Origin: UBA11650 sp963997925
GTDB lineage: Bacteria > Chloroflexota > Dehalococcoidia > Lucifugimonadales > UBA3495
Direction: 5' to 3'
NCBI GenBank assembly: GCA_963997925.1
Contig: CAXEOX010000020.1
Span: 1-35,859 of the forward strand
Length of the DNA: 35,859 nt
In this document: one piece after another, positions 18,338 to 26,078 of the stretch
How the letters are laid out: each line of letters starts with the position of its first letter
Position numbering within the stretch: the first letter of the stretch is position 1
The notes under the pieces: model-generated
What the model was told of the DNA's origin: nothing
What the model saw: the letters and a program-made list of their open reading frames with translations, nothing else
The model's database searches: none
Made by a program: the position numbers and the translations under genes

Positions 18338-19738
18338 CTAGGCTGCTGCTTGGGCCTGTTCTGCGGCCTTCTCGATAGCTTCGTCGATCGTTCCGACCAT
18401 GTAGAAAGCCTGCTCGGGTAGGTCGTCGTGTTTCCCTTCCAGAATCTCGCTGAATCCCCGCACCGTTTCCTTCACCGGCACGTACTTGCCGGGCTGGTTG
18501 GTGAAGGTCTCCGCAACGTAGAAGGGTTGAGTCAGGAAGCGTTGAATCTTCCTGGCTCGGAACACGGTCAATTTGTCCTCTTCTGACAATTCTTCGATCC
18601 CGAGAATGGCGATGATATCTTGCAAGTCCTTGTAACGCTGCAGCACCTGCTGGACTTGGCGGGCTACCTGGTAGTGTTCGTCTCCCACCACACCAGGCTC
18701 AAGTATGCGGGAGTAGGAAGCCAGGGGGTCCACCGCCGGGTACAGGCCCTGGGCTGACAAAGCCCGCTCCAGGGAAACCACCCCGTCCAAGTGACCGAAG
18801 GTGGTAACGATGCCAGGGTCGGTGTAATCGTCCGCCGGCACGTAGATAGCCTGGAAGGACGTGATTGATCCGCTCTTGGTGGAGGTGATGCGTTCCTGCA
18901 AGGCACCCATCTCGGTGCTCAGAGTCGGCTGATAACCCACGGCTGACGGCATGCGGCCCAGCAGCGCCGAAACCTCCATGCCTGCCAGGATGTAGCGATA
19001 GATGTTGTCGATGAACAGGAGCACGTCCTGGTTCGCTTCGTCCCGAAAATATTCGGCCATGGTAAGACCGGTAAGGCCGATCCTGGCTCGAACGCCAGGG
19101 GTTTCATTCATCTGACCGAAAACAAGCACAGTGCTGTCTAGAACTCCGGAGTCCTGCATCTCATGCCAAAGGTCGTTCCCTTCCCGGGACCGCTCTCCCA
19201 CACCGGCGAACACCGAGACTCCTTGGTGAACCGCGCCGATGTTACGGATGAGTTCTTGAATGATTACTGTCTTACCCACACCGGCTCCGCCATAAGCGCC
19301 GATCTTGCCACCCTTCATGAAGGGGGTTATCAGGTCGAACACCTTGATGCCGGTTTCTAGAATCTCGACGCCGGGGTTCTGGTTGTCGAAAGCGGGCGGG
19401 TCGCGGTGGATCGGCCAGCGTTGTGCAGTCTCCACCGGTCCCAAGTTGTCCAGAGGAGTACCGGTAACGTCGAACAGTCGGCCTAAGGTCTCCGGTCCCA
19501 CTGGTACTTCCACTTTTCTACCCAGGTCAGTTACATCGGTTCCCCGGGCCAAGCCTTCGGTCGCGCCCAAGGCCAGGCAGCGGACCCAGTTGTTTCCGAT
19601 GTGAGCTTGCACCTCGAGGGTGAGCTTCTCTCCCCCGTTGTCCAACTCCAAGGCATCGAAAAGATTGGGTAGTTCGTCAGGTGGAAATTCAACATCGACG
19701 ACGGTGCCAATCACCTGCACTATTTTTCCGGTAGCCAT
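18338..19738 (-). CDS. atpD: ATP synthase beta subunit
   Basis: 466-aa catalytic subunit of F1. The P-loop GGAGVGKT is at 150-157, with GERSREGND downstream, the Walker B-type LLFIDNIYRY segment, and the ALLGRMPSAVGYQPTL signature. The segment IYRYILAGMEVS differs from the common IFRFTQAGSEVS; I take this as lineage variation. GGGAG precedes the ATG at good distance. It follows atpG by 75 bases. All nucleotide-binding residues that can be checked by eye are present, so the enzyme should be active. Confidence 0.98.
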   Translation of the reverse strand: MATGKIVQVIGTVVDVEFPPDELPNLFDALELDNGGEKLTLEVQAHIGNNWVRCLALGATEGLARGTDVTDLGRKVEVPVGPETLGRLFDVTGTPLDNLGPVETAQRWPIHRDPPAFDNQNPGVEILETGIKVFDLITPFMKGGKIGAYGGAGVGKTVIIQELIRNIGAVHQGVSVFAGVGERSREGNDLWHEMQDSGVLDSTVLVFGQMNETPGVRARIGLTGLTMAEYFRDEANQDVLLFIDNIYRYILAGMEVSALLGRMPSAVGYQPTLSTEMGALQERITSTKSGSITSFQAIYVPADDYTDPGIVTTFGHLDGVVSLERALSAQGLYPAVDPLASYSRILEPGVVGDEHYQVARQVQQVLQRYKDLQDIIAILGIEELSEEDKLTVFRARKIQRFLTQPFYVAETFTNQPGKYVPVKETVRGFSEILEGKHDDLPEQAFYMVGTIDEAIEKAAEQAQAAA

Positions 19739-19813
19739 CGTTATCTCCCGCTAAGTTTGCAAGTCTTTAAAAGTCTCATTATCGCTTCCATGCTGTTCGC
19801 CGGGGGGTCCGGG

Positions 19814-20677
19814 TTAGCCTTCCAGGGCTATCTGTCCCCCGATCAGGTCCAGCAGTTCGTTGGTGATGCTATCCTGCCGAATCTTGTTCATCACCAGGGT
19901 CATGTCGCCCATCAATTCGTTGGCATTTTCAGTAGCGTTCCGCATGGCGACCATCCGGGACGACTGCTCGCTGGCAATGGACTCCAGCAGGGCGTGATAG
20001 ACCTCCATATCCACGAAGCGCGGTAGCAAGCTATCCAGCACGGTAAGACTGTCCGGCTCGTATATGTAGCCCACTTTTTCCGGGCCGGTTAATGACGCCG
20101 GTGTGACCGGAAGCAGCCGCTCTATGACCGGTGTCTGGGTGACTGTGGAGATGAACTTGGTATAGGCCAAGTAAACTTCGTCCACCTCACCGTCGGCGTA
20201 GGAGTCGATGATCAAGTGGGAGATGGCGGTGGTATCGGCCAGTTCGGGGCGTTCCGGCAGATCTGTGAAAACCGCTTTGAGATCTTGACCCGTGCGGACC
20301 ATAAAGTCTCTGCTTTTTCTTCCGGCGACTATGGCTGTTACGGGAACTGTCTGGTCCAGTATGAACTGGCCCACGACCCGGTTCAGGTTGCCCACCAGGC
20401 CGCCACACAAGCCACGATCCGGGCTGACAACCAATATCCCCACCCTCTGAACCGGTCTTTCCTGCAGTAGGGGGTGTACGGCCCCTCTGTCATCGCCGGT
20501 TTGGGCCGCCAGGTGAGTGATTATCTCTTGGATCTTCTCCGCGAAGGGACGTCCTTGGGTCACGGAGATCTGGGCGCGACGCATCTTAGAAGCGGCGATC
20601 AACGACATGGCGTTGGTCACCTTGCCGGTATTTTGCACGCTGCGGATGCGGCGGCGCATGTCTCTAACGCTGGGCAT
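19814..20677 (-). CDS. atpG: ATP synthase gamma subunit
   Basis: 287-aa rotor shaft of F1. The N-terminal helix RDMRRRIRSVQNTGKVTNAMSL and the C-terminal helix SRMVAMRNATENANELMGDM form the coiled-coil shaft. The middle GILVVSPDRGLCGGL is the usual Rossmann-like domain. Length is normal. It starts 20 bases after the atpA stop. Confidence 0.97.
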   Translation of the reverse strand: MPSVRDMRRRIRSVQNTGKVTNAMSLIAASKMRRAQISVTQGRPFAEKIQEIITHLAAQTGDDRGAVHPLLQERPVQRVGILVVSPDRGLCGGLVGNLNRVVGQFILDQTVPVTAIVAGRKSRDFMVRTGQDLKAVFTDLPERPELADTTAISHLIIDSYADGEVDEVYLAYTKFISTVTQTPVIERLLPVTPASLTGPEKVGYIYEPDSLTVLDSLLPRFVDMEVYHALLESIASEQSSRMVAMRNATENANELMGDMTLVMNKIRQDSITNELLDLIGGQIALEG

Positions 20678-20697
20678 CTATTCTTTTCCCATCTTCA

Positions 20698-22209
20698 CTA
20701 TATACTGAATCCGCCCTTGAAGTCGTTGATGGCCTGGGTGAGGGCCGATTCGATCTCCGGTGTCAGGTCTTTGGCTGCTGCGATGTCCTGACCGATCTGC
20801 GGGTGAGTTGATGCCATGTATCGCAGCAATTGGTCTTCGAAGTCTGCCCCGCGTTCCAGCGGGATATCTTCAAGAAGACCCTCGTTCACTGCGAACAGGA
20901 TGATTACCTCGTTCTCCAGATTCAGAGGCTTGGAGTGAGGCTGCTTCAGCATCTCAGTGGCTAGCTGGCCTCGTGCCAACTGGGCCCGGGTTGCTGCGTC
21001 CAAGTCGGAGGTGCCGAACTGGGCGAAGGTGGCCAACTCACGATACTGAGCTAAGTCAAGGCGCAAACGGCCGGCCACGCGGCGGATGGCCCTAGTCTGG
21101 GCGGCTCCGCCTACGCGGGAGACGGACAAACCGACGTTGACCGCCGGACGAATACCGGCGTTGAACAACTCCGGCTCCAGGTATATCTGCCCGTCGGTGA
21201 TTGAAATCACGTTGGTCGGAATGTAGGCCGAAACGTCGCCAGCCTGAGTTTCAATGACGGGCAACGCCGTGATGGAGCCGCCGCCGCTGGCATCATCCAA
21301 TCTGGCCGACCGCTCCAGTAAACGGCTGTGCAGGTAGAAAATGTCACCGGGGTAGGCTTCTCGTCCAGCCGGGCGGCGCAGCAGCAAAGACATCTGCCGG
21401 TAAGCCCAAGCATGTTTGGTCAGGTCGTCGTAGACGATGAGAACGTCCTTACCCTGGGCCATGAACTCTTCAGCCATGGCGCATCCGGCGTAAGGAGCGA
21501 TGTATTGCATGGGAGCGGAGTCGGCCGCACCGGCCGTGACCACGATGGTGTGTTCCATCGCGCCGGCCCCTTCCAAGATGCCGACAACTTGGGCTACCTT
21601 ACCCTGCTTCTGTCCGATAGCGACGTAGACGCAGATCAGATCGCCGCCCTTCTGGTTGATGATGGTATCCAGCGCGATGGCGGTCTTGCCCGTGGAACGG
21701 TCGCCGATTATCAGTTCACGCTGGCCGCGGCCGATGGGAATCATGGCGTCGACGGCCTTGATGCCGGTCTGTACCGGGACATCGACGGACTTGCGGACCA
21801 CCACGTTGGGAGCGACCTGCTCAACAGGACGAGTGGAAGTGGTGTTAACCGGGCCTTTCCCGTCTAAGGGGGCGCCTATGGGGTTGACCACACGGCCCAA
21901 GAGGGCATCGCCAACCGGAACTTCAATGATTCTGCCGGTGGAGCGGACTTGGTCGCCCTCTTTGACCACGTTGGGGTCACCGAGAATGGCTGCGCCGACC
22001 AGGTCTGATTCCAGGTTCAATGCCAGACCTAAAACATTGCTACCAAAGTCCAAGAGTTCGTTGGAGCGAACGCCCTGCAACCCTTGGATGCTGGCAACGC
22101 CGTCGCCAACTTGGACCACGGTTCCAACGTCTACCAAGGTCAGATCGCCTGCGAACTCTTCGATCTGACGCTTGATCAATGAAACTATGTCTTGTCCTCT
22201 AGTCGCCAT
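20698..22209 (-). CDS. atpA: ATP synthase alpha subunit
   Basis: 503-aa non-catalytic nucleotide-binding subunit of F1. The P-loop GDRSTGKT is at 169-176. The VGDGVASIQGLQGV N-terminal barrel segment and the C-terminal RELATFAQFGTSDLD block are standard. GAGGGAG upstream of the ATG is a good ribosome site. The long frame on the opposite strand (21328-21867) is a shadow. Confidence 0.98.
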   Translation of the reverse strand: MATRGQDIVSLIKRQIEEFAGDLTLVDVGTVVQVGDGVASIQGLQGVRSNELLDFGSNVLGLALNLESDLVGAAILGDPNVVKEGDQVRSTGRIIEVPVGDALLGRVVNPIGAPLDGKGPVNTTSTRPVEQVAPNVVVRKSVDVPVQTGIKAVDAMIPIGRGQRELIIGDRSTGKTAIALDTIINQKGGDLICVYVAIGQKQGKVAQVVGILEGAGAMEHTIVVTAGAADSAPMQYIAPYAGCAMAEEFMAQGKDVLIVYDDLTKHAWAYRQMSLLLRRPAGREAYPGDIFYLHSRLLERSARLDDASGGGSITALPVIETQAGDVSAYIPTNVISITDGQIYLEPELFNAGIRPAVNVGLSVSRVGGAAQTRAIRRVAGRLRLDLAQYRELATFAQFGTSDLDAATRAQLARGQLATEMLKQPHSKPLNLENEVIILFAVNEGLLEDIPLERGADFEDQLLRYMASTHPQIGQDIAAAKDLTPEIESALTQAINDFKGGFSI

Positions 22210-22271
22210 TGGTGACTCCCTCTTTCTGGTTCGGGTTGCCTCGTGTCAGTCTTTCTCGTTCGGTTCGGTGA

Positions 22272-22811
22272 CTATGCGACGCCGGTACGCACCCGGCTTC
22301 GGAGAGCCTCCAGCCGGGTACGAGTGCTCCCGTCAAGCAACTGGTCACCTATCTGAATCACGATGCCGCCCAATATCTCTTCATCAACTTGGGTGGTGAC
22401 TACGACCTCTTTGCCGGTCACGTTGGAGACGTACTGGGTGATACGCTGCACCTCGGCGTCTTCCAGTTCCACCGCCGAGATTACTTCGATCCGTTGGCGT
22501 CCATGGTGTTGGTCGAGCAGCTTTGTATACGCCTCTCCCAGTTCGGGAGCCACGTTCACTAACCCTCGGGTCACCAGAACATCCAACAGATTGCGAATCA
22601 GTGGGTGAATGTCCGGTAAGACGGCTTCGATCGACTTAATCTTGTCCGCAACTGGGACTTCGGCGTGGTTAAGGAAGGCTCGGAACTCGGCGTCCTGAAG
22701 AACCTGGCTGGCCAGATCCAACTGGGCGGCCCATTCATCGGCTTGATTGTGTTCCAAAGCCAGTTCGAAAATAGCCTGGGCATAACGTTGGCCGGAGATG
22801 CGCTTGGGCAT
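22272..22811 (-). CDS. atpH: ATP synthase delta subunit
   Basis: 179-aa peripheral-stalk subunit joining F1 to the b subunit. RYAQAIFELALEHNQ at the N-terminus and GGIVIQIGDQLLDGSTRTRLEALR at the C-terminus are family signatures. It starts 7 bases after atpF, so the genes are translationally close. Confidence 0.96.
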   Translation of the reverse strand: MPKRISGQRYAQAIFELALEHNQADEWAAQLDLASQVLQDAEFRAFLNHAEVPVADKIKSIEAVLPDIHPLIRNLLDVLVTRGLVNVAPELGEAYTKLLDQHHGRQRIEVISAVELEDAEVQRITQYVSNVTGKEVVVTTQVDEEILGGIVIQIGDQLLDGSTRTRLEALRSRVRTGVA

Positions 22812-22818
22812 CGTCTAT

Positions 22819-23328
22819 CTATGCCCTCCCGCTGCCGGAGGCTGAACTGCCCTCTTCCAGGACCTGTGCAATCAACTCCTGGTGGGTTTGGCGGTCCAGA
22901 GAGCGGCGTATCACCTGCTCGGCTGCGGTTATGGCCAAGTCGCCGAAATTGGCCCGGACCTCCTGGATGGCGGCGTCGCGTTCCCGTTGGATGTCGGAAT
23001 GAGCCCGTTCGATGAAGGCTTCGGCTTCACCCCTGGCTCGTTCCATCTCCTCGGCGCGAAAACGGTCCGCTGCCTCGCGGGATTGGTCCAGCAGACGTTG
23101 ACCCTCCCGGCGAGCTTCGTTGATCTGCTCGTCGATGGCTGACCGTGCACTGGTCGCTTCCTGCCTCGCTTCGTCCGCGGCAGACAGGCTTTCCCGTATC
23201 CGGTCGGCGCGTTGATCTAGAAGCCGTATGATCGGCTTATAGGCCAAAAGATAGAGTATTCCCAGCAGAATGACAAAGTTGACAACGTATGCGATCAGGC
23301 TGGGAAGATTTACCCCTAGCTCCGTCAT
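22819..23328 (-). CDS. atpF: ATP synthase Fo subunit b
   Basis: 169-aa stator subunit. A membrane segment (LIAYVVNFVILLGILYLLAY, about residues 10-29) is followed by a long charged coiled coil (about 35-155), then a short Ser/Gly tail. The ATG at 23328 is chosen over the upstream in-frame start because it follows the atpE stop by one base and gives the normal family N-terminus MTELGVNLPSLIAY. Confidence 0.95.
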   Translation of the reverse strand: MTELGVNLPSLIAYVVNFVILLGILYLLAYKPIIRLLDQRADRIRESLSAADEARQEATSARSAIDEQINEARREGQRLLDQSREAADRFRAEEMERARGEAEAFIERAHSDIQRERDAAIQEVRANFGDLAITAAEQVIRRSLDRQTHQELIAQVLEEGSSASGSGRA

Positions 23329-23329
23329 G

Positions 23330-23581
23330 TCAGACCACGAACAGCAGGATAACCGATACAATCAATGCGTAGATGCCCAAGGCCTCAGCGAAGGCGATGG
23401 CGAGAATCATGTTCACCTGGATCTGGCCGGCAGCCTCAGGATTGCGGCCGATGGCGCCCATGGCTCCCGCGCCCAGGATTCCAATGCCGATGCCGGGACC
23501 TACCACACCCAATCCGATAGCGAGCCCCGCTCCGATAAACTTTGCAGCTTCTGGTGCCATCTGCAAGAGGACGAGATCCAT
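23330..23581 (-). CDS. atpE: ATP synthase Fo subunit c
   Basis: 83-aa proteolipid, two membrane helices joined by the polar loop RNPEAAGQIQ. The ion-binding carboxylate is the glutamate in AFAEALGIY. The residues around it (A-L after the E, and no Gln or Ser/Thr partner that I can see in helix 1) favour proton rather than sodium coupling. The ATG at 23581 is chosen because AGGAGG lies about 10 bases upstream; the longer 115-aa frame adds a non-family N-terminus. 139 bases separate it from atpB; no clear extra promoter was found there. Confidence 0.95.
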   Translation of the reverse strand: MDLVLLQMAPEAAKFIGAGLAIGLGVVGPGIGIGILGAGAMGAIGRNPEAAGQIQVNMILAIAFAEALGIYALIVSVILLFVV

Positions 23582-23720
23582 GACCGTTTGGCCTCCTAGA
23601 GTGATTTTGTAGTCTCGAAAACACTTTGATTCCAGATAACTTGCCCGTCCCTGCGGACCTGCGGGTTGGCTAGTCAACAGAAACTCTCTAAATTATTCCC
23701 CACCGGGATACTAAATCCGG

Positions 23721-24755
23721 CTAATGCTCCTGGTGGCTCACTGCCACTGATAAAAATACCAGGGTGAGAGAAGCAAAAATCACAGCTTGAATCAGGCCCA
23801 CCAGCAACTCCAACCCAAATACGAACTCCACAGCCACGAATGGCACCAGGAACGTTATCATGACCACCAGAATCTCCCCAGCCGTCATGTTTCCAAAGAG
23901 CCGGAAGGTAAAACTCACGATCCGGACGAATTCGCTTACCAGTTCCAAAAAGCCAACGAAGGCGTCGATCAATCCGGACGGCTTCAGCCGGAAGAGGGCC
24001 CCCAAGGCGAAGAACTTCTTGAAATAACCCAGACCGTGGGACCTTATTCCCCAGTACTCCACGAAGACAAAAGAAACCAAGGCCAAGGCCATGGGGAAGT
24101 TCAGGTCGGTACCGGCTGACCGTAACAGATGGGCTTTTATCTCGCCATCTTGTACGAACCCCAAGAATTGGTAGAAGGGCAGCAACGCTAGCCAAGCGTT
24201 GAAAAGGACGAAGAAGAAGATAGTCGCGACGACGGGAAACGCTTTTCGGCCCATTTCCGGTCCGAGGACGCTGTTACAGAAGCTCAAGGCGGCTTCGATC
24301 AAGCCCTCGATCAGGCTTTGGAACCGGCCCGGCACCATGCTCTTTTTCCAGGCTCCCAGCCCGAAGAAAAGCACCAGTACTATGGTGGTGAACCAGGATG
24401 ACAGCAAGGTGTTCGTGACGGCGAATTGAGTGATGTCCAGAGGGGTGGAATGGGCTTCTTCGCCGTGAGCTTCTGCTTCTGGCTCACCTTCCTTGTGAGC
24501 CTCGACTTTCTCCGGGTCTTCTGCGTGCTCTTCCGATTTGGCTTCTACAGAAGTCAAACCCAGACGGAAATCACGAACCGCTGCGGGGAATACGGGTTGG
24601 GGAGGGAGGTGAATCTCCGGCTTGGATACGTAACCATCGCCTAGGCCTAAAATCTTTTGACCTATTACGCCCATTACGGCACCTGCCAGCATAAGGGCTA
24701 GGAGCCCGATACCGGCCAAGACCATGAGATTCCTGGCAGCGCTGCCCGATGGCAC
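23721..24755 (-). CDS. atpB: ATP synthase Fo subunit a
   Basis: 344-aa stator channel subunit. Membrane helix 1 is near 11-33. The essential arginine lies in FTFRLFGNMTAGEI near the C-terminus. Between helix 1 and the next helix there is an unusual stretch (about residues 71-103) very rich in Glu and His, such as EEHAEDPEKVEAHKEGEPEA, predicted to lie outside the membrane. This makes the protein longer than the 240-280 aa of common bacterial AtpB. The start overlaps the end of the upstream atpI-like gene by one base (24755). Confidence 0.95.
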   Translation of the reverse strand: MPSGSAARNLMVLAGIGLLALMLAGAVMGVIGQKILGLGDGYVSKPEIHLPPQPVFPAAVRDFRLGLTSVEAKSEEHAEDPEKVEAHKEGEPEAEAHGEEAHSTPLDITQFAVTNTLLSSWFTTIVLVLFFGLGAWKKSMVPGRFQSLIEGLIEAALSFCNSVLGPEMGRKAFPVVATIFFFVLFNAWLALLPFYQFLGFVQDGEIKAHLLRSAGTDLNFPMALALVSFVFVEYWGIRSHGLGYFKKFFALGALFRLKPSGLIDAFVGFLELVSEFVRIVSFTFRLFGNMTAGEILVVMITFLVPFVAVEFVFGLELLVGLIQAVIFASLTLVFLSVAVSHQEH

Positions 24756-24997
24756 TAACTATTACTCCCTTTATCGTTTTTGCTTGGGTTAGCCGCCGCG
24801 TTCAAGAGGGGTTGGACCATCTTATAGAGTCCCCAGAACGCGACCACGGAACCCAGTAGAGTACCCAGCAGTGTAAAGAGGGGAATGGTCCCTGCTAGCT
24901 TGTCAAGTCCTAGGCCGCCCACAACACCGAAGACGATAGATAGGGCTACATACCATCCCAGGCCCGCCAGCCGCAGAGCTAACACATACCAAGTCAT
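24755..24997 (-). CDS. AtpI/AtpZ-like small membrane protein
   Basis: 80-aa protein with two hydrophobic helices (about 5-30 and 38-62) and a polar tail. The GVVGGLGLDKLAGTIPLFTLLGTLLGSVVAFWGLYKMV layout is that of the ATPase_gene1/AtpZ group. These proteins are encoded first in many atp operons and aid c-ring assembly or Mg/Ca supply. It is the first gene after the operon promoter. The leader would be only about 15 bases, with a weak GGCAGGG before the ATG. Confidence 0.85.
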   Translation of the reverse strand: MTWYVLALRLAGLGWYVALSIVFGVVGGLGLDKLAGTIPLFTLLGTLLGSVVAFWGLYKMVQPLLNAAANPSKNDKGSNS

Positions 24998-25018
24998 CCC
25001 TGCCGCCGAGCCGGTTGA

Positions 25019-25047
25019 ATGTTATCAGGATGGATTTTAAAAGTCAA
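25019..25047 (-). promoter_or_regulatory. Promoter of the ATP synthase operon
   Basis: On the minus strand TTGACT (25042-25047), a 17-base spacer and TAACAT (25019-25024). It lies immediately before the first atp gene and is one of the best sigma70 matches in the window. The predicted transcript start is about 25012. Confidence 0.7.
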
Positions 25048-25191
25048 TTGAGAGACTCTCGGTACGGAATGCGACGGTCCTGAAACGAAAAACGGCCCTG
25101 ACGCCGTTAACGCCGAGACCCGTTTTGCATTCATGGGACCTTCTCATCCGGAACTTCTCAGCCGGAGTTACTCAGAAAGAAGTTGTGGACT

Positions 25192-25752
25192 TTACCTGCT
25201 GGGTTGCGACTTTCCGAAGTCCTCCAAGTCCAATGTGTCGATGAAGTCGGTGAAAGCCGACATGCGCCGGATGTCCTCTTCCTTCAATTCCACGGGCTTT
25301 TCATCTGCCGGTCGATCAGCCTCTCCAGGCACCAGCGGTTTGCCGGTTTCTTTGTCCAGGAGGATACCCGCCTTATCCAGCACGGCTTCTTCAACGAAGA
25401 TTGGGACTTGGGCTCTAACGGCCAAAGCCACCGCATCGCTGGGCCGACAATCAATCTCCTGGGAAGTGCCATTGGTTTGGAGAGAAATCTTGGCGAAGAA
25501 AGTGTCGTTCTGTAGATCGTTGACCAAGATGTGCTTAACCGAAGCGCCTAGGGTGTCAATCACGGTGCGCAAGAGGTCGTGGGTCAAAGGCCGCGGCACG
25601 CTGAGGTCTTGCAGCTTCACCGCTATGGCGTCAGCCTCCGCTGGTCCGATCCAAATCGGCAAGTAGCGGTCTGAGTCCTTTTCTTTGAGAATCACAACCC
25701 GCTGGTAGTTCATCGGGCTGACCCGGATGCTATCGATGGTCATCTCTAGCAT
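25192..25752 (-). CDS. Bifunctional nuclease family protein (DUF151/BFN)
   Basis: 186-aa protein. The core MTIDSIRV, NYQRVVILKEKDSDRYLPIWIGPAEADAIA and EIDCRPSDAVALAVRAQVPIFVEE is the BFN domain (about 4-135), named from plant nucleases with RNase and DNase activity and found in most bacteria, often with a UVR domain. Here the C-terminal 50 residues are charged and lack a UVR motif. The bacterial role is poorly known. GGAGG lies before the ATG at good spacing, and it has its own strong promoter. Confidence 0.92.
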   Translation of the reverse strand: MLEMTIDSIRVSPMNYQRVVILKEKDSDRYLPIWIGPAEADAIAVKLQDLSVPRPLTHDLLRTVIDTLGASVKHILVNDLQNDTFFAKISLQTNGTSQEIDCRPSDAVALAVRAQVPIFVEEAVLDKAGILLDKETGKPLVPGEADRPADEKPVELKEEDIRRMSAFTDFIDTLDLEDFGKSQPSR

Positions 25753-26078
25753 GAAATCTGCCTCCGTGTATCACCCTGTACGCCTAAGGATTGTATTCCC
25801 TGGAGAATTTCAATGTCAACCCGAATAGACACGGTCTACGCCCGTTTACCGGTGCTGGCAGTCTCGGGAATATGCTCGCTCCGGTCCGGAAATACTGCTT
25901 TTAAGGTGTGGCTACGGCTGAACTGTAGCTCGGCGGGTCTTTGAGTCTCTCTGGCGGTTCGGTGCATCTCACAGAATAGTGCGAGTGTATAATTACCGAG
26001 CAACAATCACGAAGGTAATTGCCCGTATCGAGCGGATATCGCGACGAAGCGGCTACGTCAGGATTTCGGAGGCCTTGG
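25753..26078. other. Intergenic region between bfn and the Lon-like gene
   Basis: This 326-base gap holds the bfn promoter (25790-25819, minus strand) and a TATAAT at 25988-25993 that could be a -10 for the Lon-like gene, though no good -35 is seen. An in-frame extension of the Lon-like frame runs back to 26019 without a start site. No RNA gene or further coding signal was recognised. Confidence 0.5.
25790..25819 (-). promoter_or_regulatory. Promoter of the bifunctional nuclease gene
   Basis: On the minus strand a consensus TTGACA (25814-25819), an 18-base spacer and TACAAT (25790-25795), about 40 bases before the ATG. Confidence 0.7.

Noticed and set aside
21328..21867. 179-aa plus-strand frame across atpA
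   Set aside because: It is antisense to a clear ATP synthase alpha gene, with no ribosome site or family resemblance.
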